DNA of 32,290 bases from CAZTLE01 sp964614415 (lineage in GTDB: Bacteria; Bacteroidota; Bacteroidia; Flavobacteriales; Flavobacteriaceae): contig CAZTLE010000016.1 in NCBI GenBank assembly GCA_964614415.1, positions 1-32,290 on the forward strand, written 5' to 3'. The notes beneath the pieces are model-generated. The model saw only the letters and a program-made list of their open reading frames with translations. It had not been told where the DNA came from and ran no database searches. The position numbers and the translations under genes are program-made. Positions within the stretch are counted from its first letter, which is position 1. Each line of letters starts with the position of its first letter. Shown in pieces: positions 22,681 to 29,952 of this stretch.

Positions 22681-24945
22681 ATGCCTTTCGATATTGACAT
22701 GATAAAAAAAGTCTACGCTCAAATGGCTGAGCGTGTAGACAAAGCGCGTGAGATTGTGGGTAAACCACTGACTCTTTCTGAGAAAATTCTTTATTCCCAC
22801 TTGTGGGACGGAACGCCTTCAACAGGCTTTACAAGAGGAAAGGATTACGTGGACTTTGCACCGGATCGAATTGCTTGTCAGGATGCAACGGCTCAAATGG
22901 CCTTGTTGCAATTCATGCAAGCCGGGAAGAGTAAAGTTGCCGTGCCTACAACAGTGCACTGCGATCACCTTATTCTTGCAAAGCAGGGAGCCGAAGCCGA
23001 TCTTAAACATGCCAATGAAACCAGTAGTGAAGTATTCGATTTTTTAGAGTCGGTATCCAATAAGTACGGAATTGGATTCTGGAAACCAGGAGCCGGGATC
23101 ATTCACCAGGTGGTCCTGGAAAATTACGCCTTTCCCGGCGGAATGATGATCGGTACCGATTCTCATACCGTGAACGCCGGTGGACTTGGGATGGTGGCCA
23201 TTGGAGTAGGAGGAGCCGATGCCGTTGACGTCATGGCCGGAATGCCCTGGGAATTGAAGTTCCCGAAGTTAATCGGTGTGAAGCTGACAGGTGAATTGAA
23301 CGGATGGACGGCTTCGAAGGATGTGATTCTTAAAGTAGCGGGTATCCTTACCGTTAAAGGAGGTACCGGCGCAATCGTAGAATATTTTGGCCCCGGAGCG
23401 AAGAACCTGTCCTGTACGGGTAAAGGTACTATCTGTAATATGGGTGCCGAAATTGGTGCAACGACCTCCACATTTGGATATGACGATGCCATGGAACGTT
23501 TCCTGCGTGCGACCGATCGTTCCGAAATTGCCGATGAGGCTAATAAGATTCGCGAATACCTTACCGGAGATGATGAGGTTTATGAGAATCCTGAGCAGTA
23601 CTTCGATCAGGTGATCGAGATCAACCTCTCCGAACTACGTCCACACTTAAATGGGCCCTTTACTCCCGATTTGGCTACGCCTGTAGGTGAATTAGGACCT
23701 AAAGCCCGTGAGAACGACTGGCCTATCAATGTAATGTGGGGCCTTATAGGATCCTGTACGAACTCATCCTACGAAGACCTTACCAGAGCGGCGTCCATAG
23801 CCCAACAAGCGATTGATAAAAACCTTAGACCCAAAAGTGATTTCGGGATCAATCCTGGATCGGAACAAATACGATATACGGCCGAGCGCGACGGACTTCT
23901 CCAGATATTTGAAGATCTGGGCGCCACCATCTTTACCAATGCCTGTGGTCCCTGTATCGGACAATGGGAACGTAGCGATCTGTTAGGGGATGAGAAGAAT
24001 ACCATTGTTCATTCCTTCAACCGGAACTTTGCCAAGCGCGCCGATGGAAACCCGAACACCCATGCCTTTGTAGGTTCTCCGGAGATGGTTGCGGCCATAG
24101 CGCTTTCAGGACGCCTGGATTTTGATCCGGTAAGAGATACCCTAATCAACGAAGATGGGCAAGAAGTAAAGCTTGATGAGCCAAGGGGACTTGAATTACC
24201 ACCGCGTGGATTTGATGTCGAGGATAACGGATATCTGGAACCTGTTGCCGATGGTAGTGGTATTGAAGTGAAAGTGAATCCTACTTCAGAACGACTTCAA
24301 TTGCTTACACCGTTCCAGCCTATACAGGATGAAGAATTGCAAGGTGTCAGATTGTTGATCAAGGCCTTTGGAAAGTGTACTACGGACCACATTTCCATGG
24401 CAGGTCCCTGGTTGAGATACCGTGGACACCTTGATAATATTGCGAACAATACACTTATTGGCGCCGTAAACGCCTACAACAAGCAAACTAATTTCGTGAA
24501 GAACCAGCTAAGTGGTGATTACGAAGGAGTGCCGGATACCCAACGTGCCTATAAGGCGGCAGGTATTAAAACTATTGTAGTGGGTGATCACAACTACGGA
24601 GAAGGATCTTCCAGAGAGCACGCGGCCATGCAGCCCCGTCACCTGGGTGTAGCAGCCGTGTTAGTAAAGAGTTTTGCCCGTATTCATGAGACAAACCTAA
24701 AGAAGCAGGGAATGCTGGGGCTTACGTTTGTCAATGAAAGTGATTACGACCTGATTCAGGAGGACGATACCTTCAACTTTGTTGATATTGCGGACTTTGC
24801 TCCAGGAAAACCGCTTACCATCGAAGTAGTACATTCCGACGGTAGTAAAGACACAGTGCTGGCGAATCATACCTATAACGATTCTCAGATCGAATGGTAC
24901 CGTGAAGGATCGGCCTTGAATCTGATCAAGAAGCAAAATGCTTAA
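22681..24945 (+). CDS. aconitate hydratase
   Basis: Interconverts citrate and isocitrate in the TCA cycle through a [4Fe-4S] cluster; cytoplasmic. The 754-residue protein is of the mitochondrial-like type common in Bacteroidota. TVHCDHLILAK and PGGMMIGTDSHTVNAGGLG lie in the N-terminal domains. The cluster ligands are in GSCTNSSYED and NACGPCIGQW. The swivel domain has GDHNYGEGSSREHAAMQPRH. All motifs are in order and complete. It has its own promoter and is followed by a REP-like element and a strong terminator, so it is monocistronic. Confidence 0.97.
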   Translation: MPFDIDMIKKVYAQMAERVDKAREIVGKPLTLSEKILYSHLWDGTPSTGFTRGKDYVDFAPDRIACQDATAQMALLQFMQAGKSKVAVPTTVHCDHLILAKQGAEADLKHANETSSEVFDFLESVSNKYGIGFWKPGAGIIHQVVLENYAFPGGMMIGTDSHTVNAGGLGMVAIGVGGADAVDVMAGMPWELKFPKLIGVKLTGELNGWTASKDVILKVAGILTVKGGTGAIVEYFGPGAKNLSCTGKGTICNMGAEIGATTSTFGYDDAMERFLRATDRSEIADEANKIREYLTGDDEVYENPEQYFDQVIEINLSELRPHLNGPFTPDLATPVGELGPKARENDWPINVMWGLIGSCTNSSYEDLTRAASIAQQAIDKNLRPKSDFGINPGSEQIRYTAERDGLLQIFEDLGATIFTNACGPCIGQWERSDLLGDEKNTIVHSFNRNFAKRADGNPNTHAFVGSPEMVAAIALSGRLDFDPVRDTLINEDGQEVKLDEPRGLELPPRGFDVEDNGYLEPVADGSGIEVKVNPTSERLQLLTPFQPIQDEELQGVRLLIKAFGKCTTDHISMAGPWLRYRGHLDNIANNTLIGAVNAYNKQTNFVKNQLSGDYEGVPDTQRAYKAAGIKTIVVGDHNYGEGSSREHAAMQPRHLGVAAVLVKSFARIHETNLKKQGMLGLTFVNESDYDLIQEDDTFNFVDIADFAPGKPLTIEVVHSDGSKDTVLANHTYNDSQIEWYREGSALNLIKKQNA

Positions 24946-24947
24946 CC

Positions 24948-24985
24948 GTCATTTCGATCCGCCCAGGGCGGTGAGAAATCTCATA
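24948..24985. repeat. REP-like palindromic element
   Basis: GTCATTTCGATCC...GAGAAATCTCAT, with an inner CCGCCC/GGGCGG inverted repeat (24959-24964 with 24966-24971) and outer ATTTC/GAAAT arms. Sequences of this type (GTCATTTCGA...GAGAAATCTC) recur in flavobacterial intergenic regions as I recall; this is one copy, directly after the aconitase stop. Confidence 0.65.
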
Positions 24986-24996
24986 TAGAAAATAAG

Positions 24997-25020
24997 ACTC
25001 CCGGTTTCCGGGAGTTTTTT
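24997..25020 (+). terminator. strong rho-independent terminator of aconitase, possibly bidirectional
   Basis: ACTCCCGG-TTT-CCGGGAGT is a perfect 8-bp stem with a 3-base loop, followed by TTTTT. Its downstream T-run overlaps the stop codon of the convergent minus-strand gene. On the minus strand the bases following the stem are only partly T-rich (CTTATTTTCTAT), so it would act more weakly there. Confidence 0.9.
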
Positions 25021-25861
25021 ATAGATGTTTTTTAAGTGTTTCGATATCTCCTTTAGAAGTCAAATCCGGCACATGTTCTTTTAATGGAATGCCTTCCATA
25101 TAGTGCTCAGGGTTCTTGCACATAGCGAGGATAGCAGTTGCAAGCTCTTTTTCGTTGCGCTCAGGGTGTAAAGGACAATCTTTCAGGTATTCAAGAATTG
25201 CTGGTCCGGAGAACCGGAAAATATTCATGCTCACCCGTAATGTTCCCGAAGCATCTTTAAACCTTGGAAGATCATCTACGTTAGGTTTTTCCACGATCTC
25301 CATTAATCTGTTCTTGGCGTCGAGTCGCGTGAGCGCAAAACGCGCAATCTTTTCCGAAGGAAACTGTAAACCATCCCGGTCATAGGCGATAAACGCATTT
25401 TCTGCCGTTGTGTTCCGGATTAGTTCCATGGCCTTAACCGAATACAGATTATCACTATTGCATACGGCAAAAGAGTCTCTCTTGAGGCCTGGATATTGTT
25501 CCAAAGCCTGATAAACCGCATCCGCTGTTCCCAGCGGTTTTTCACGATCATCTGGCACGTATTGCCGGGCGTACGAGATTGTGAGTCCTTCGTAGGTGTT
25601 ATGAGCTTCTTCACTTCCGAATACCTCCTGAAATTGATGTTTGTTCGTCGGACTTACGATCAGTGTAACCCGTGTAAATCCGGCTTTTTTTGCATTCATG
25701 ATTAAGTAATGCAGTAGCGGTTTGCCATCGCTCAGCGTAATAAGTCCTTTGCTACGTGTATTTGCTTCTGCCACTTGGTCTTCTGAAAGACCACTGGTAG
25801 CTGCGGAAGCCTTCATCCGGGAAGAGGCTCCTCCGGCCAGTATGAGGAGATCAGTGCACAT
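25019..25861 (-). CDS. sugar nucleotidyltransferase-like protein (NTP_transferase fold)
   Basis: A 280-residue GT-A-type nucleotidyltransferase, predicted to join a sugar-1-phosphate to a nucleotide. The nucleotide-binding loop is LLILAGGASSRM at 5-16, with the insert-rich segment 17-36 before the expected Lys (RSKGLITL). DGKPLLHYLIMNAKKAGF, PLGTADAVYQAL and CNSDNLYS are standard motifs, and EIVEKP follows in the sugar-binding half. It overlaps the GHMP kinase gene by 11 bases, so kinase and transferase are translationally coupled and likely consecutive steps (sugar to sugar-1-P to NDP-sugar). Substrate is inferred only from context: galactose, GalNAc or a relative. Confidence 0.85.
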   Translation of the reverse strand: MCTDLLILAGGASSRMKASAATSGLSEDQVAEANTRSKGLITLSDGKPLLHYLIMNAKKAGFTRVTLIVSPTNKHQFQEVFGSEEAHNTYEGLTISYARQYVPDDREKPLGTADAVYQALEQYPGLKRDSFAVCNSDNLYSVKAMELIRNTTAENAFIAYDRDGLQFPSEKIARFALTRLDAKNRLMEIVEKPNVDDLPRFKDASGTLRVSMNIFRFSGPAILEYLKDCPLHPERNEKELATAILAMCKNPEHYMEGIPLKEHVPDLTSKGDIETLKKHL

Positions 25862-26954
25862 AAGCTCCTTTTGAAACAGTTACGGGATACACGGCAACAG
25901 CACCCGCATTTTTGAGGGCCTGTACAATAGCTTTTTCATTTTCAGGAGGTCCTAGAACGGCCAAACTTCCACCACCACCCGAACCTACGATCTTTCCTCC
26001 ATACGCACCGGCTTTCATGGCCGATTCGATCATAGCATCTATGGCAGGGACAGAAACTCCCAGGTAATCTCGAAGCACAACATGATGATCGTACATCAGC
26101 GCACCCAATACCTTCGGATCACTTGATGCACTTTTAAATTCATCCAATGCAGCCAGTGTGATCTCATGATTGCGAAGGGCTGCATAGAAATAAGGGTATT
26201 GCATATCGGAGAGATGCTCTTTGTAAGTATCAATTTCTGAGAGTCGTGCGGACTTCAGATCGAAGTCGGACACATTTGTTGAGACCCTGCTTATGGCTTC
26301 CCAGGTGGTTTCCTGTAGATGCCCCAGTGTTCCCAGGGTTTCCTTGGGGATACCTGATTCAGCCACAATGAGCCGATCCAGGTGCTGCCCGATCTGTGAC
26401 ACCCCGAATCCTTTGTGAAATGGAATGTCCGTATCAATATACACAATGTTTCCACAGGCTATGGTAAACTGGTCCATGCGCCCACCGGGAGCATTGTGTT
26501 CTTCAACCTCTGCCTCATACGCGATTTTCCCGATTACCTCCTGGCGATACGGATCATCGGGGCCAAAGGCCTTTAAAAGGAAAAGGACCCAGGCCACTAC
26601 CATGGCCGACGAGCTGGACAAGCCGGCATTGATAGGAATGTCCCCTGAGATAGTGATGTCATATCCTCGGGTGGGGTAACAACCATAGCGTCTTGCAACC
26701 CGCCAGCCAGAAGCGAAATAGTCTCTCTCGTCTAAAATATCGAAACGCTCTTCCAGGGAAATGGTTCGGCTTAGGCCGACATCGGGCATATCAATCCGAA
26801 ACACATTATCATTGTTTATCGAAGCACCAAGGGTAATGGATCTATCGATAGCGCACGCAATAACGGGCAATCCCAGATAGTCCTGGTGGTCACCGAAAAG
26901 ACATACGCGTCCCGGCGCTTCGACTGTGATTTTCTTTGAAGGTTTGTACGTCAT
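25851..26954 (-). CDS. GHMP kinase, galactokinase-like sugar 1-kinase
   Basis: A 367-residue cytosolic kinase that probably phosphorylates the anomeric hydroxyl of a hexose or N-acetylhexosamine. Motif 1 is PGRVCLFGDHQDYLGLP at 14-30, a variant of galactokinase GRVNLIGEHTDYN. Motif 2, the ATP loop, is INAGLSSSSAMV at 108-119. GGRMDQF at 157-163 carries the expected catalytic Asp161. Motif 3 is GKIVGSGGGGSLAVL in the C-terminal half. The Asp-His-Gln variant and the rest differ enough that galactose as substrate should not be assumed. Its ATG directly follows the TAA of the upstream glycosidase gene (TAAATG), and it overlaps the nucleotidyltransferase gene by 11 bases. Confidence 0.88.
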   Translation of the reverse strand: MTYKPSKKITVEAPGRVCLFGDHQDYLGLPVIACAIDRSITLGASINNDNVFRIDMPDVGLSRTISLEERFDILDERDYFASGWRVARRYGCYPTRGYDITISGDIPINAGLSSSSAMVVAWVLFLLKAFGPDDPYRQEVIGKIAYEAEVEEHNAPGGRMDQFTIACGNIVYIDTDIPFHKGFGVSQIGQHLDRLIVAESGIPKETLGTLGHLQETTWEAISRVSTNVSDFDLKSARLSEIDTYKEHLSDMQYPYFYAALRNHEITLAALDEFKSASSDPKVLGALMYDHHVVLRDYLGVSVPAIDAMIESAMKAGAYGGKIVGSGGGGSLAVLGPPENEKAIVQALKNAGAVAVYPVTVSKGAYVH

Positions 26955-28316
26955 TTACCAGGTGTCCTTCATCCAGTTGTAGGGACGCCGCTTTACCCAC
27001 ATACCCCGGGTGAAATCAGGAAAATCCTGAGCTTCGCCGCCATTCTCGATGGAAACTTCTGACAGCGGTGTAATGGCGCTCCATGCGGCTGCGTCGTACA
27101 CATCCAACGGCGGAGCAATGTTTCGCTTTGCGGATTCTACGAAGGCGTGAAGCACGAAGAAATCCATGCCCCCGTGACCCGAGCCGGATGCGTACTCCCC
27201 ATACTTTTGCCAAAGCGGATGATCGTATTTTTCGATCCATTCTGTGGCGTCATCCCATCGATGCGATTTTTTGGATTTTCCTTCAATATAGATGCGATTG
27301 CCATCCACTTCCCAGAGTCCCTCGCTGCCCTGCACGCGAAAACCGAGGGAATAGGGGCGGGGTGAGTTGCAATCGTGAGTTACAATGATCGTTTCATCAT
27401 TGGAGGTCTGTATCATGGAGGTAATTACATCACCCTGCTTCCATTTCAATTGTGCGTTAGGGTGATCTTCTCCGCCATGTTTCACAATGTACTTGTTAAG
27501 GCCAACCCCCTTGGTGGCCATGGAAGAAATGGAGACAAAACGATTTCCGCGATTGATGTCACACATCGTGGCTACAGGCCCCGCACCATGCGTGGGATAG
27601 ACATCCGCATTGCGCAATAACGAATGTTGCGTTCGCCAGGCGGATTCCGAAATGCCTTTTTCTCCAAACTCAACACCCAGGCCATAAGGAGTCTTCCCAT
27701 CATTGAATTTTACAAACCTCAAGTCATGTTGATAACCACACCGGAAGTGAAGAAGTTCTCCGAACACATTCTGTCTTACCATATTGAGTACCGACATAAT
27801 ATCACGGCGATAGCACACATTCTCAAGGATCATAAGGTGGGTGCCGGTTTGCTCGTGTATGTTAACCAGGTCCCAGCACTCTTCCATCGTATTCGCCGCA
27901 GATACCTCCAGTCCTGTATATTTGCCAGCCAGCATAGCATCTTTGGCCATTCGGGCGTGCCATAGCCAGGGTGTAGAAATTATCACGGCATCTACGTTCT
28001 GAAGCTTCAACAGATTTCGATAGTCATATTCATCTTTACTGAATACCTCTGGCTTTTTTTGACCTGCCTTGTCGATCATTTCCAGGGCTATTGCGTTACG
28101 ACGGTCATCGATGTCACAAATAGCAGTTACTTCGATATCATCTCGTTGAAGCGCATTATTTAAATGATTGGTACCCCTAAGGCCTACGCCTATAAATCCG
28201 AGACGTAATTTCTCTTCAGAAGAAAAAAGTTGTTGTCCTATGGAAAGATTTGGCGACAAAGCCACTCCGGCGCCAACCAGCGCTGATTGTTTGACAAATT
28301 CTCTGCGTGAACTCAT
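26955..28316 (-). CDS. GH109-type alpha-N-acetylgalactosaminidase (Gfo/Idh/MocA fold), Tat-exported
   Basis: A 453-residue NAD-dependent glycosidase that would release GalNAc from glycans or glycoproteins. A twin-arginine signal (SSRREFVKQSALVGAGVALS, residues 2-21) precedes the Rossmann motif LGFIGVGLRGTNH at about 39-51. Strings match what I recall of the Elizabethkingia GH109 enzyme: NTMEECWDLV, LENVCYRRD, FGELLHFRCGYQHDLR, YPTHGAGPV, CDINRGNRF and GHGGMDFF. The Gfo/Idh/MocA superfamily also contains ordinary oxidoreductases, but the GH109 strings favour the glycosidase. A Tat signal fits a protein that folds with its cofactor before export. It is first in a three-gene operon with the kinase and nucleotidyltransferase. 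Confidence 0.85.
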   Translation of the reverse strand: MSSRREFVKQSALVGAGVALSPNLSIGQQLFSSEEKLRLGFIGVGLRGTNHLNNALQRDDIEVTAICDIDDRRNAIALEMIDKAGQKKPEVFSKDEYDYRNLLKLQNVDAVIISTPWLWHARMAKDAMLAGKYTGLEVSAANTMEECWDLVNIHEQTGTHLMILENVCYRRDIMSVLNMVRQNVFGELLHFRCGYQHDLRFVKFNDGKTPYGLGVEFGEKGISESAWRTQHSLLRNADVYPTHGAGPVATMCDINRGNRFVSISSMATKGVGLNKYIVKHGGEDHPNAQLKWKQGDVITSMIQTSNDETIIVTHDCNSPRPYSLGFRVQGSEGLWEVDGNRIYIEGKSKKSHRWDDATEWIEKYDHPLWQKYGEYASGSGHGGMDFFVLHAFVESAKRNIAPPLDVYDAAAWSAITPLSEVSIENGGEAQDFPDFTRGMWVKRRPYNWMKDTW

Positions 28317-28360
28317 GTTTTGAATGGTTTGTTTTGTACGATTTGAGATCGTGATGCTAA

Positions 28361-28368
28361 CAAATGTA
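28361..28368 (-). promoter_or_regulatory. -7 promoter element (TACATTTG) of the GH109 operon
   Basis: On the minus strand TACATTTG matches TAnnTTTG, about 45 bases before the GH109 ATG. No clear -33 TTG is found at normal spacing. The 213-base divergent gap with the Crp/Fnr gene could hold sites for that regulator; I see only a weak AATTG/CAATT inverted repeat. Confidence 0.45.
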
Positions 28369-28529
28369 GCACATATTTTAGATCGGTTTTGAGGGAGGGA
28401 AGAAAGAATCTCAAATCATTGTGCAAGGTTTTCGAAAATTGTGAGACTATATATATCAATTGAGCCGAAAGCCTACCGCTTACATGATAGCAATTTAAAA
28501 GCAACAACCGCAACAACAAACACTGTATC

Positions 28530-29195
28530 ATGAAAACACTATGGTTTTTTGAGGATGTGAATCTGTTCAGGATGCTATGCCCTCATAAGTTCAAGGCCTA
28601 CAAGGAAGCTCACGATTTTAAGCGCTACGACAAGGAAGATTACATTTACTTTGAAGAAGATCGGTCCAACAAGGTATATCTCATCGAAGAGGGCAAAGTC
28701 AAGCTGGGCTATTATACCGAAGACGGCAGGGAAGTTGTAAAAGCCATTCTTTGCAAAGGGGAACTCTTCGGAGAAAAAGCAATACTGGGAGAGGAAAAGC
28801 GCGATGAATTTGCCCAATCGCTCTCAAATACCTCCATCTGCCCCGTAGGTGTGGATACGATGCACGACCTTATGCGCGATAACCGCAGTTTTAGTTTCCG
28901 AATTTACAAGCTTATCGGGTTGCGGATTAAGCGCCTGGAAAGAAGACTTGAGCTTGTTCTTTTCAAGGATGCAGAGACTCGTGTTAAGGAGTTTCTCAAG
29001 GAATTGGCCCTGGACTATGGCCATTGTTGCCCGGATACAGGTGATACTGTCATCGAGCATCCATACACGCAAAAGGATATCGCAAAACTTATAGGTACAT
29101 CCCGACCAACCTTCAACGCCATAATGAACAAATTCAAGGAAGAGAATCTTATCGATTTTAACCGGCGGGAGATTCGGTTGAAGTTTTCTGCCTAA
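28530..29195 (+). CDS. Crp/Fnr-family transcriptional regulator
   Basis: A 221-residue regulator. The N-terminal cyclic-nucleotide-binding-like barrel covers about 5-125 (YLIEEGKVKLGYYTEDGREV, KGELFGEKAIL). A dimerisation helix follows at about 125-160, and a Crp-type winged helix-turn-helix at about 178-212 (YTQKDIAKLIGTSRPTFNAI). The Cys spacing (17, 75, 104, 166, 167) does not match the FNR iron-sulfur site, and the RxS phosphate-binding pattern of CRP is not evident, so the signal is unknown. It is divergent from the GH109 operon and may control it. The 171-base gap that follows holds the tlpA promoter and hairpin. Confidence 0.9.
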   Translation: MKTLWFFEDVNLFRMLCPHKFKAYKEAHDFKRYDKEDYIYFEEDRSNKVYLIEEGKVKLGYYTEDGREVVKAILCKGELFGEKAILGEEKRDEFAQSLSNTSICPVGVDTMHDLMRDNRSFSFRIYKLIGLRIKRLERRLELVLFKDAETRVKEFLKELALDYGHCCPDTGDTVIEHPYTQKDIAKLIGTSRPTFNAIMNKFKEENLIDFNRREIRLKFSA

Positions 29196-29293
29196 TGTCA
29201 GATGGCTTACATTCTGAACGAACGAAGCGTCCTAATTTTGAACGCCGAACATTTTCCATCATAGCTAAATTCGGATTCCAGCCCACAGGATCC

Positions 29294-29327
29294 TTGACGA
29301 GATAATGTTTGGTTTTTGTTAGTTTTG
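29294..29327 (+). promoter_or_regulatory. promoter of the TlpA-like gene (TTG-N23-TAGTTTTG)
   Basis: TTG 29294-29296 and TAGTTTTG 29320-29327 fit the Bacteroidota consensus at the long end of spacing. Transcription would begin near 29332, just at the foot of the hairpin below. Confidence 0.55.
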
Positions 29328-29330
29328 TTG

Positions 29331-29357
29331 CGCAACGCCTACTAAGTAGGTGTTGCG
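29331..29357 (+). promoter_or_regulatory. 12-bp hairpin at the 5' end of the tlpA mRNA
   Basis: CGCAACGCCTAC and GTAGGTGTTGCG pair over 12 positions (one G-U) around the loop TAA. It is followed by TTTCTTTAT and the ATG 10 bases later. Its position suggests an mRNA stabiliser or an attenuator, and it could also terminate read-through from the Crp/Fnr gene. Confidence 0.75.
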
Positions 29358-29366
29358 TTTCTTTAT

Positions 29367-29930
29367 ATGAATTTTCTAAGAAAAAATTGGGGTAATCTTT
29401 TGCTGATCGCATTTATTGCGCTGCTTATTATTCCACAAACCGGTCTTCCCATCAAAGTCTTCTTTAATCGGCTTATTGCCTTCAGTCCTTCGGAAATTCA
29501 AGCTGAAAAGAGAGAAACCGTTTCCAGCTATCAATGGAACCTGGCCGGACTCGACGGTACCAGGGTCGATTTTTCACGATCTGAAGGTAAGGTGATTATC
29601 GTCAATTTCTGGGCGACCTGGTGCCCTCCCTGTGTGGCTGAAATGCCGTCATTTCAGAAGTTATTCGATACCTACGGAGATCAGGTAGATTTTTATTTTG
29701 TGTCCCTTGAGGACAAAGAAGTGCTTGAAAAATTTCTTCGGAAGAAAGGATACGATTTACCGGTATACCAACAGCTTTCCAAAGCACCTGAAACCCTGCG
29801 TTCATTGTCACTCCCAACCACCTACGTTATTGCTAAGAACGGTAGTATCGTCATGGATAAATCGGGCGCCGCCGACTGGAACAGCGACAAAGTGCACGAG
29901 GTGTTGGAGAAGCTACTAAATGAGCGATAA
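29367..29930 (+). CDS. TlpA/ResA-like membrane-anchored thioredoxin
   Basis: A 187-residue protein with an uncleaved N-terminal anchor (WGNLLLIAFIALLIIP, about 8-23) and a periplasmic thioredoxin domain. VIIVNFWATWCPPCVAEMPS holds the active-site CPPC at 86-89, and LSLPTTYVIAKNG supplies the cis-Pro. TlpA/ResA proteins reduce disulfides in periplasmic proteins such as apocytochrome c, which would fit the CxxCH protein elsewhere in the window, though that is only inference. It is probably expressed alone from the promoter upstream. Its start codon is 10 bases after the strong leader hairpin. Confidence 0.92.
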   Translation: MNFLRKNWGNLLLIAFIALLIIPQTGLPIKVFFNRLIAFSPSEIQAEKRETVSSYQWNLAGLDGTRVDFSRSEGKVIIVNFWATWCPPCVAEMPSFQKLFDTYGDQVDFYFVSLEDKEVLEKFLRKKGYDLPVYQQLSKAPETLRSLSLPTTYVIAKNGSIVMDKSGAADWNSDKVHEVLEKLLNER

Positions 29931-29952
29931 TGATCTATTAGCCTAAAGAGAC

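Noticed and set aside
27624..27965. 113-codon plus-strand frame within the GH109 gene
   Set aside because: It is antisense to a well-conserved enzyme region and has no promoter or supporting motif.
28440..28480. Crp/Fnr binding site in the divergent gap (AATTG/CAATT arms)
   Set aside because: The arms are only 5 bases with 15 between them, and the match to a known FNR or CRP box is poor.
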